Assembly (NCBI GenBank): GCA_964546935.1
Contig: CAZJLJ010000005.1
Location: forward strand, 24,636 to 88,635
DNA: 64,000 nt
Direction: 5' to 3'
Origin: JALYTY01 sp964546935
GTDB taxonomy: Bacteria; Vulcanimicrobiota; Vulcanimicrobiia; Vulcanimicrobiales; Vulcanimicrobiaceae
Positions 58,321 to 64,000 of the stretch are shown one piece after another; the first letter of the stretch is position 1, and each line of letters begins with the position of its first letter. A program made the translations under genes and the position numbers. Under the pieces are notes generated by a model. The model did no database searches, had not been told where the DNA came from, and saw only the letters and a program-made list of their open reading frames with translations.

Positions 58321-59941
58321 GTTCCTTGCGAACTACTTGAAGAACCTCGACGACGCGGATTTAGAAGCGGCGACGAGATTCTTTACGGGCAATCCGTTTG
58401 CAGCGCGCGACCAGCGAAACTTGAACCTAGGCGGCCGTGCAATTATCTCCGTGGCGGAGCGCGCTTGGGGCTTTACTTCGGCGCAGCTCTCCGCAGGCTA
58501 CCGGGAGACCGGCGATCTGGGGAGTGCGCTCGGTCCGCTCGTGAAACCCTCCGGTGACTTGATGCTCTTCGGCCACGATGCGTTGTCGCCGGCAACGCTA
58601 AAAGCCCGTTTCGACGAGATCGCCGCCGCATCCGGGAAGAACGCAGGGAAGCGGCGCGAGCAGATTCTCGAGGGAATTTTACGCAGCGTTACGGATCCGG
58701 TCGAGGCAACGTACGTAATAAAGATTATTACCGGTGATCTGCGCATCGGACTTCGCGAAGGGCTCGTGCACGATGCGATCGCGCTGGCGTTCGACACCAC
58801 GCATAAAGGCGTACACCGCGCCACGATGGCCTCCGGCGACGTCGGCGAAGTTGCCGTTGCCGCGAAACATCATCGTTTGGAAGAGATCCACGTTGCGTAC
58901 GGCGCCCCGGTCGGGATAATGCTCGCCTCACCTGTTCCCTACGGAGACAGTTACAAGGAGCTCGACGGAAACGACTGGCTGGTCGAGGACAAATACGACG
59001 GAATTCGCCTGCAGGCCCACGTGCATGATGGACGCGTTCAGCTGTACACTCGGACGTTCAACAACGTGACGAATTCGTATCCCGAGATTCGCGATGCGCT
59101 TGCGAAGCAATCGCGACACATGATCCTGGACGGCGAAATCGTTGCTACACGCGATGGGAGGGTTCTGCCGTTTCGCATCCTTCAGGCGCGGTTGCAACGT
59201 AAAGAGATCGATCCAAGCCTTTTGGCGGACGTTCCGCTTAGGTACGTTGTGTTCGACGCGATCGCTATCGATGACGAATTTCTCATCGACGAACCACTTT
59301 TGGAACGCCGCGCACAGTTGGCCGGCGCCATCGATCCGATTGAAAGCGTGGTACTTGCGCCGTTCGAGCGGTTGGAGCAAGGCGCCCCGCCTGGATCCAT
59401 CAACGATCGTTTCGAAGCCGCCCGCGCACGTGGAAATGAGGGCTTGATGTTCAAGCGCGCCGATGCGCCCTACATTCCCGGGCGCCGCGGCAAATGGTGG
59501 CTCAAGCTGAAGCGCGAGTTGACGACGCTCGACGTGGTGGTTGTTGCGGTCGAATGGGGACACGGTAAACGCGCAAAAGTGCTTTCCGACTATACCTTCG
59601 CAGTTCAAGACGATGAAGGCAATCTGCTCACCATCGGCAAGGCGTATTCGGGACTGACCGACGCCGAAATCGCACAAATGACCGAGTGGTTTTTAGCGCA
59701 TCAAACCGGCAAACGCGGTTACGCGCTTGCGGTCGAGCCGAAAGTTGTGCTGGAAGTGGCGTTCGACATCGTTCAGCGCAGCGATCTCCACGAAAGCGGA
59801 TATGCTCTGCGCTTCCCGCGCATCGTTCGGATCCGCGACGACAAGCCTGTCTCACAAATCAACACGCTCGCCGACGTCGATGAAATCTACCGGGAGATGT
59901 TGCTCCGCGAGGGCATCGACGAACCTTTGTCATCCTCATAG
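58256..59941 (+). CDS. ATP-dependent DNA ligase
   Basis: A 561-aa ligase. An N-terminal helical DNA-binding domain (ATSSKTAKIEFLANYL) is followed by the nucleotidyl-transferase domain with VEDKYDGIRLQ (adenylated K246), LDGEIVA, EGLMFKR and KWWLKLKRE. The OB domain has VLSDYTFAVQDD. The length matches ligases that sit with an MBL exonuclease and a helicase; only the MBL partner is seen here. GTG 58256 gives the family N-terminus (KAFATTCQSIAATSS); the ATG 58202 would add unrelated residues. It overlaps the secreted-protein gene by 65 bp, more than usual. Confidence 0.92.
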   Translation: MKAFATTCQSIAATSSKTAKIEFLANYLKNLDDADLEAATRFFTGNPFAARDQRNLNLGGRAIISVAERAWGFTSAQLSAGYRETGDLGSALGPLVKPSGDLMLFGHDALSPATLKARFDEIAAASGKNAGKRREQILEGILRSVTDPVEATYVIKIITGDLRIGLREGLVHDAIALAFDTTHKGVHRATMASGDVGEVAVAAKHHRLEEIHVAYGAPVGIMLASPVPYGDSYKELDGNDWLVEDKYDGIRLQAHVHDGRVQLYTRTFNNVTNSYPEIRDALAKQSRHMILDGEIVATRDGRVLPFRILQARLQRKEIDPSLLADVPLRYVVFDAIAIDDEFLIDEPLLERRAQLAGAIDPIESVVLAPFERLEQGAPPGSINDRFEAARARGNEGLMFKRADAPYIPGRRGKWWLKLKRELTTLDVVVVAVEWGHGKRAKVLSDYTFAVQDDEGNLLTIGKAYSGLTDAEIAQMTEWFLAHQTGKRGYALAVEPKVVLEVAFDIVQRSDLHESGYALRFPRIVRIRDDKPVSQINTLADVDEIYREMLLREGIDEPLSSS

Positions 59942-59946
59942 GGTGC

Positions 59947-60332
59947 TTACCGCAATTTAGAGCGGTGTTCGCGGATAGCGCGGGCCCGTTCGGCGGCATC
60001 AAATCCGCCCTTCGACCGGCCGCGGCCGGGCATCGCAGTACGCAGTCGNNNNNNNNNNNNNNNNNNNNNNNNNNNNNNNNNNNNNNNNNNNNNNNNNNNN
60101 NNNNNNNNNNNNNNNNNNNNNNNNNNNNNNNNNNNNNNNNNNNNNNNNCGGCATCAAATCCGCCCTTCGACCGGCCGCGGCCGGGCATCGCAGTACGCAG
60201 TCGCGACACCGCTACGACGCCTAACAATAACATCGCGGTAAGCGCAAGAAATAGCCGTGAGTGAATCGGCAATGCTGCGGCGCTCGCAAGAATTACCGCT
60301 AAGAGCGCAACGAATGTTTCCCAGCGTTGCAA
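59947..60332 (-). CDS. Small membrane protein, restored by collapsing a false gap
   Basis: Read as given, the frame runs into N. If one 55-bp copy and the N run are removed, it reads cleanly to TAA at 59949-59947. The 76-aa product has two hydrophobic helices (FVALLAVILASAAAL and LFLALTAMLLLGVVAV) and a basic tail ending RARAIREHRSKLR. The start is TTG 60332 immediately after the TAG stop of the upstream small ORF. The function is unknown. Confidence 0.5.
59994..60203. other. False gap: 100 N flanked by identical 55-bp copies
   Basis: Bases 59994-60048 and 60149-60203 are identical over exactly 55 bp on either side of 100 N, the same picture and same length as at 7761-7970. The contigs should be merged with one copy kept. 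The small membrane gene then reads through. Confidence 0.9.
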
Positions 60333-60497
60333 CTAATGTCCGCCCAGATACTGAAGTGTTTCGATTAGAGCACCCGGAGTAACGGCGGTCCGCCCGCAAA
60401 ACGGGCGGTCGAACAACGTGGTCACCCAGAAAAGCACTCCAAGTGAACTCCCAATCGCAATCATCAGCGCCGCCTGCAATTCTACGGGCTTCAGCAC
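60333..60497 (-). CDS. Possible 54-aa single-helix membrane protein
   Basis: GTG 60497 begins a short frame with GGAAAG just upstream. It holds one hydrophobic segment (LMIAIGSSLGVLFWVTTLF) and ends at TAG directly against the next TTG start. A 7-bp hairpin (60390-60408) lies inside the frame, and the upstream hydratase terminator leaves little room for a promoter, so its reality is uncertain. Confidence 0.35.
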   Translation of the reverse strand: MLKPVELQAALMIAIGSSLGVLFWVTTLFDRPFCGRTAVTPGALIETLQYLGGH

Positions 60498-60533
60498 GGC
60501 TTTCCGCCCGGCGGATCAGCGGCCCTCAACAAA

Positions 60534-60562
60534 CGAAGCCTCGGCATGTTGCCGAGGCTTCG
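60534..60562 (-). terminator. Rho-independent terminator of the hydratase gene
   Basis: A perfect 13-bp stem (60534-60546 with 60550-60562) with a 3-nt loop lies 23 bp past the hydratase stop. On the minus strand it is followed by TTTGTTG. The flanking CGTTT on the other side would let it work weakly in both directions. Confidence 0.85.
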
Positions 60563-60584
60563 CGTTTGAGGAGTGTGGCCCTCG

Positions 60585-61445
60585 CTAGTGGTTCTTGAAG
60601 CGCGCCACGCGTTTTTCGTTGTACGCCGCGATGCCTTCTTTGGCATCGTCGCTCTTGAAGAGCAGCGATTGCAGTTCGCGCTCCAGCGCAAGCGCGTCTT
60701 GCAACGGAAGCTCTGCGCCGGTTTGGACGCTGCGCTTGATATGTCCGACCGCCATCGGCGCCTTGTTCGGCGAGCAGAACTGCCGCGCATAGTCCGTGAT
60801 TTGCTCGCGAAACTCCTCAGCCGACCCTTCGAAGATATCGCTGACGACGCCCCAGTCCAGCGCCTGTTCGTAGCTGAATGTTTTGCCGGACACCATCAGT
60901 TCGAGCGCCCGTGCCTTGCCCACTAATCGCGCAAGACGTTGCGTGCCGCCGGTACCGGGAAGAACGCCAAGCGCGACTTCCGGCAAGCCGATTTTGCCCG
61001 CGTCTTTGCGAGCGATACGGATGTCGGCCGCCATTGCGATCTCCATACCGCCACCCACGCAATGGCCGTTCAAGGCCGCGATCACGAGCTTCGGTGTTTG
61101 TTCTAGCCGGCTAAGCGTTTCGTTTGCGTGCAAGCAGAACATGTACTTGAATTCCGGTGTCACGGAATTGAGCATGTTGATGTTCGCACCGGCCGAGAAG
61201 AACTTCTCGCCCGATCCGGCCAACACGATCACTTCCACGTCGCTGTCGAAGCGCGCATCCAGAATCGCTTCGTCCAGCTGCCGCATCATTTCGTGCGTGT
61301 ACGTGTTCGCCGGCGGATCGTTCATCTCGATGAAGCCGATGTGGCCGTCCTTCCAGTAATTGATGACGCGCTTTCCGTCGAAAGCGCGGGCCTCGCGCCC
61401 GAAAGGCGTTTGTTGAGCTGTCGCTCCGTTCGCAGTTGTGCTCAT
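60585..61445 (-). CDS. Enoyl-CoA hydratase
   Basis: A 286-aa crotonase with full motifs: EKFFSAGANINML as the oxyanion-hole loop, GHCVGGGMEIAMAAD with the first catalytic Glu and KIGLPEVALGVLPGTGGTQRL with the second. About 25 extra residues precede the fold. A strong GGAA ribosome site precedes ATG 61445. It is 10 bp downstream of the BoxB-like oxygenase, so it probably acts on a CoA thioester in the same pathway; PaaG- or PaaF-like and BoxC-like roles are all possible. A good terminator follows. Confidence 0.88.
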   Translation of the reverse strand: MSTTANGATAQQTPFGREARAFDGKRVINYWKDGHIGFIEMNDPPANTYTHEMMRQLDEAILDARFDSDVEVIVLAGSGEKFFSAGANINMLNSVTPEFKYMFCLHANETLSRLEQTPKLVIAALNGHCVGGGMEIAMAADIRIARKDAGKIGLPEVALGVLPGTGGTQRLARLVGKARALELMVSGKTFSYEQALDWGVVSDIFEGSAEEFREQITDYARQFCSPNKAPMAVGHIKRSVQTGAELPLQDALALERELQSLLFKSDDAKEGIAAYNEKRVARFKNH

Positions 61446-61455
61446 TTCTTTTCCT

Positions 61456-62580
61456 TTAGTTACTCAGGTTGCCCTTAGGCGCGATCCAATTTGAATCTTT
61501 GAAGTAGTTTGCGAGAACGGCGTCGTCGGCCGGTGTCGGGAGAACGCCCGGCATGTACGCCGTCCACTCGTCCGCCGTGAGCTTACGGCCGTCGACGGTC
61601 CAATACTCGTTGGCGTATTGACCGATCTTGCGATTGAAACGCATATCAGGAACGTATAGTTTGGTTTCGCTAACGTTCACTTCGTTGACGCGATTCACCG
61701 TTTGAGTGATCTCGTCATAGAACTGATCGCGTGCGCGTTCGTTCAAATGCTCTTTGTCGACGGCATCGCTCGTTTTATCTTCGTCTACGCGGCCCTTGAT
61801 GCCCCAGGTGTAGGCCCATTGCGCCGAACCGGAATGATCGGTGCCGAAAAGATCCAGCGACCCCGAAATCCACTTGTTGTAGTACTTCTGCTGCAGCTCT
61901 ACGGGGATGATGCCGGCTTTCGCAATGCGGCGCAGACCCGTAATCCCCGTTCCCATGTGGAACGACTCTTCTTTCAGCATCGGACCCATCGAAGATGCGA
62001 GCGGCGCAAAGCTCGAGTGCGAGAGCATCGTCAGCTGGAACTTGCCGTCGCGATCCATGAAATTCGTGTATGCGAAGAAATCGAGCCAGTGCGTCACGTC
62101 GTCGTTGAAGGCGTTCAATAAACGGTTCTTCTTCCCGAACGCCCGGCGCTCGAGCATCTTCTGCGCTTCGATCTTCCCTTCGCTGCCGAAGTGATTCACA
62201 AGCAGATGACACATCTGATAGCCGTGCCGTGTCTCTTCAACCATGATGCGAACCAACGCGGCAAGGTCGTACTCGGACGGCGCATTGTTTACCAGAAAAC
62301 GCTGTTGCTCGTTTGAAGCGAATTCGGTGTCGCCCTGGTAGACGATCATGTTCAGGACAGCATCGCGCATGCGCTGATCGGGAATCTCCCGCACCTTTTC
62401 CCAGCGGCGATCGCCCTTGAAATCGCCGAAAAAGATCTCCGGCGTCGGCAGCTCCCCGTACTTGGCCTCAAAGCTGTAGCCGGGTACAAACCGGTCGATG
62501 AGTTCCTGATCCAGGCCGATATCTTTCTGCCAGTCCTTCAGCAGGTCGACCCAGTCGTCAAAGGTGGAGATGCGCGCCAT
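61456..62580 (-). CDS. BoxB/PaaA-like diiron oxygenase
   Basis: A 374-aa protein closest in motif detail to BoxB, the benzoyl-CoA 2,3-epoxidase. QGDTEFASNEQQR carries E86, VEETRHGYQM carries E116 and H119, FMDRDGKFQL carries the Asp, and LKEESFHMG carries E205 and H208. All six diiron ligands are thus present. It is about 100 residues shorter than BoxB (some 470) and longer than PaaA (some 310). Neither the reductase BoxA nor PaaB-E is nearby. The divergent PaaX and downstream hydratase fit aromatic acyl-CoA breakdown. The true substrate is unproven. Confidence 0.85.
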   Translation of the reverse strand: MARISTFDDWVDLLKDWQKDIGLDQELIDRFVPGYSFEAKYGELPTPEIFFGDFKGDRRWEKVREIPDQRMRDAVLNMIVYQGDTEFASNEQQRFLVNNAPSEYDLAALVRIMVEETRHGYQMCHLLVNHFGSEGKIEAQKMLERRAFGKKNRLLNAFNDDVTHWLDFFAYTNFMDRDGKFQLTMLSHSSFAPLASSMGPMLKEESFHMGTGITGLRRIAKAGIIPVELQQKYYNKWISGSLDLFGTDHSGSAQWAYTWGIKGRVDEDKTSDAVDKEHLNERARDQFYDEITQTVNRVNEVNVSETKLYVPDMRFNRKIGQYANEYWTVDGRKLTADEWTAYMPGVLPTPADDAVLANYFKDSNWIAPKGNLSN

Positions 62581-62613
62581 GGATTAAAGGCCTCCGAAGC
62601 CGTTAGGCTGCTT

Positions 62614-62652
62614 TATGACGGATTTAATGATTTCCGTGAGAATACCGTCATA
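62614..62652. promoter_or_regulatory. Candidate PaaX operator
   Basis: TATGACGG (62614-62621) and its exact complement CCGTCATA (62645-62652) are 31 bp apart centre to centre, about three helical turns. They sit in the 98-bp space between the divergent oxygenase and paaX genes. PaaX binds as a dimer and controls divergent aromatic genes in other bacteria. The match to known PaaX sites was not tested. Confidence 0.5.
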
Positions 62653-62678
62653 CTACTGAGTCGACTGGAGGGTGTCAA

Positions 62679-63512
62679 CTGGACCGGCAAATTACGAGAC
62701 CGAACTCGTTCATCTTCACGCTATACGGAGACTTGGTCCACCGCCACGTGACCGATGGATCGCTTTGGATCGGCAGCCTCATTCAATTGATGGCGTCGTT
62801 CGGGCTCTCGGAAGCTGCCGTCCGGCAGGCTGTCTCACGCATGTCCCGCCAGGGGTGGCTCGTGGCGCGAAAGGAAGGCAACCGAGCGTACTACGCCGTT
62901 ACGGAACGTGGCCGCCGTCGGATCGAGGGCTTGAGCCCACGCATCTATGGACCGGTGGTCGAATGGGACGGCCGGTGGCGGATGCTTACGTACAGCATCG
63001 CCGAGGCGCAACGCGAACGGCGAGACCGGCTGCGGAAAGAGCTCACCGTTTTGGGATGGGCGCCGCTTTCGGCTTCTACATGGATTTCGCCGTCGGATGC
63101 AATTGAAGACGTCCGTGAAATGGCCGAAGCTTCGAACCTTTTGGAAAACATCGACCTCTTTATTGCCGAATACTCCGGCCCGGGGACCGATCGCGAGTTG
63201 CTGACAAAATGCTGGGATCTGGAAGCAATTGCGCGCGCGTACGGCGATTTCATTCGCGAGTACGAGCCGCGTCTGGCGCAGGAACGCCGTGAAAACAACC
63301 TCACCGACGAAGAAGCTTTCGTCGAGCGTCTGTGGCTCGTGCACAACTACAGAAAGTTTACCTACGTCGACCCCGGGTTGCCCAGCACGTTGCTTCCGGC
63401 GCACTGGCCCGGCACAACGGCGGCGGCGCTTTTCCGCGAGTACTACGCTGCGATCGATCGCAAATCGCTGCGCTTCTTCGCGGAAGCGACTGGGCAGGCG
63501 GTCCCGGCTTAA
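62679..63512 (+). CDS. paaX: PaaX family transcriptional regulator
   Basis: PaaX represses aromatic-acyl-CoA pathways and releases DNA when the CoA ester is present. The N-terminal winged helix includes NSFIFTLYGDLVHRH, LWIGSLIQLMASFGLSEAAV and RQAVSRMSRQGWL. The C-terminal domain includes LWLVHNYRKFTYVDPGLPST and LLPAHWPG. The first canonical start (TTG 62733) would remove the conserved SFIFTLYGD, and none occurs upstream in frame after the TGA at 62637. CTG 62679, with GGAGGG 6 nt before it, is proposed; this gives 277 aa. It is divergent from the oxygenase. Confidence 0.87.
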   Translation: MDRQITRPNSFIFTLYGDLVHRHVTDGSLWIGSLIQLMASFGLSEAAVRQAVSRMSRQGWLVARKEGNRAYYAVTERGRRRIEGLSPRIYGPVVEWDGRWRMLTYSIAEAQRERRDRLRKELTVLGWAPLSASTWISPSDAIEDVREMAEASNLLENIDLFIAEYSGPGTDRELLTKCWDLEAIARAYGDFIREYEPRLAQERRENNLTDEEAFVERLWLVHNYRKFTYVDPGLPSTLLPAHWPGTTAAALFREYYAAIDRKSLRFFAEATGQAVPA

Positions 63513-63531
63513 CTGAGGAAGAGCCCGCGCC

Positions 63532-63942
63532 ATGCCAAAGTGGTTTTTCATCGCGTGCGCCGTTGCGGCTGCCGCGCTTGCAGCATGCAGCAATTACAAT
63601 GTGAACGGCATCTCCGGGAACCCCGCGACGCCGACGCCCGTACCGTCGTATTCACCGAATCCGGCGATCACCTCGGCCAGCGTATCGTTCTCGATTTCCG
63701 GCACACCGATTCCGAACCAGCCGATTGCGATGTCGACGCCCGATCCGAACGGATTGCCTGGGACCGCGATCGCAACGGTCCTCACCGACACCACCGGCAC
63801 GGCGAAATTCACCAATCTCGTCTACACGCAAACGTACTGCTGGTCGACCTCGTACACGCCGCCCAACGCCACAATGCAAACGTACTCGTCCTGCGTGCCC
63901 CAACAATACTGGGGCTCCGGCGTCCACCTCGGATTACCGTAA
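63532..63942 (+). CDS. Small lipoprotein
   Basis: A 136-aa protein with a clear lipobox (LAAC, Cys19), then a Pro/Thr/Ser-rich linker and a short beta domain of about 90 residues (SASVSFSISGTPIPNQPIAM, DTTGTAKFTNLVY), reminiscent of a single Ig-like or prealbumin-like repeat. Two cysteines (YCWS and SSCVPQ) could form a disulfide. GAGGAAG precedes ATG 63532. It follows paaX by 19 bp and ends before a terminator. The function is unknown. Confidence 0.75.
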   Translation: MPKWFFIACAVAAAALAACSNYNVNGISGNPATPTPVPSYSPNPAITSASVSFSISGTPIPNQPIAMSTPDPNGLPGTAIATVLTDTTGTAKFTNLVYTQTYCWSTSYTPPNATMQTYSSCVPQQYWGSGVHLGLP

Positions 63943-63966
63943 CACTCAAACGCAACGCACAAATGC

Positions 63967-64000
63967 AAAGAGCGCATCGCAACCGCGAGGCGCTCTTTTT
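63967..64000 (+). terminator. Rho-independent terminator after the lipoprotein
   Basis: AAAGAGCGC (63967-63975) pairs with GCGCTCTTT (63990-63998) around a 14-nt loop, and the T run continues to the window edge. It lies 25 bp past the lipoprotein stop. Confidence 0.8.

Noticed and set aside
61456..62580. Calling the diiron protein PaaA of phenylacetyl-CoA epoxidase
   Set aside because: The motif spacing (QGDTE, EETRH, DRDGKFQL) is closer to BoxB and the PaaB, C, D and E subunits are absent; kept as BoxB/PaaA-like.
62672..63106. An open frame starting at GTG 62672 behind the same ribosome site as paaX
   Set aside because: It is in a different frame from paaX, has no recognisable domain, and its codons over the paaX region look like a shadow. 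A short leader peptide cannot be fully excluded.
1..64000. tRNA, rRNA, CRISPR arrays, insertion sequences, prophage genes
   Set aside because: Intergenic spaces are short and were read on both strands; none of these features was recognisable.

Overview
The window is 64 kb of densely packed, moderately GC-rich bacterial chromosome (high fifties percent by eye). TonB-dependent receptors, several lipoproteins with clear lipoboxes and a complete 14-subunit complex I point to an aerobic diderm. Eremiobacterota (WPS-2) is my guess at the phylum; it rests on general resemblance of gene style and was not tested. Four 100-base N runs show this is a scaffold. Two of them are flanked by identical 55-bp copies and are joins that can be collapsed. 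No phage, IS element, CRISPR array, rRNA or tRNA was seen, and no gene-free stretch exceeds 300 bases.

Layout. 0.1-8 kb: tag, an Rrf2 regulator with a crotonase, a PLP decarboxylase overlapping a REC-kinase-REC protein, an aldo/keto reductase broken by a real gap, ridA, a 172-bp nested-palindrome element, and a TPR protein. 8-22.7 kb: nuoA-N on the minus strand, ending in a MarR regulator and starting at a perfect TGTGA-N6-TCACA palindrome. 22.8-29.2 kb: a lipoprotein, a Na+/H+ antiporter with cobU, a K+ channel, and btuF-hflX-protease. 29.2-33.2 kb: a cobalamin riboswitch followed by btuB-btuC-btuD. 33.1-37.9 kb: a large second TonB receptor, a small secreted protein and a CHASE3-like/PP2C phosphatase. 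38-44.6 kb: phosphomannomutase, a 918-aa tandem dynamin-like protein, nagA and cfa. 44.6-49.3 kb: livJHMGF. 49.4-55.8 kb: a methyltransferase, then cysK-ansA-metH on the minus strand. 55.8-60 kb: an MBL-fold exonuclease-like protein, an Lrp/RAM protein with an orphan, a secreted protein and an ATP-dependent DNA ligase. 60-64 kb: small membrane ORFs, a BoxB-like diiron oxygenase with an enoyl-CoA hydratase, a divergent PaaX regulator and a lipoprotein.

How the genes work together. Cobalamin links several blocks: riboswitch-controlled uptake (btuB, btuC, btuD, with btuF divergent), nucleotide-loop assembly (cobU) and a B12-dependent methionine synthase (metH), which sits downstream of cysK. Branched-chain amino acid uptake, crotonases and a CoA-ring epoxidase suggest amino-acid and aromatic catabolism feeding the complex I respiratory chain.

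Most interesting observations: the nested palindromic element between ridA and the TPR gene; the CRP-like palindrome against the nuoA start in an operon that ends in a MarR gene; three genes (nagA, paaX, hflX) whose conserved N-termini lie upstream of every canonical start but fit ACG or CTG codons placed 5-6 nt after a Shine-Dalgarno; the tandem dynamin with a decayed second G domain; a receiver domain lacking its Asp; and a small gene recovered by collapsing a false gap.
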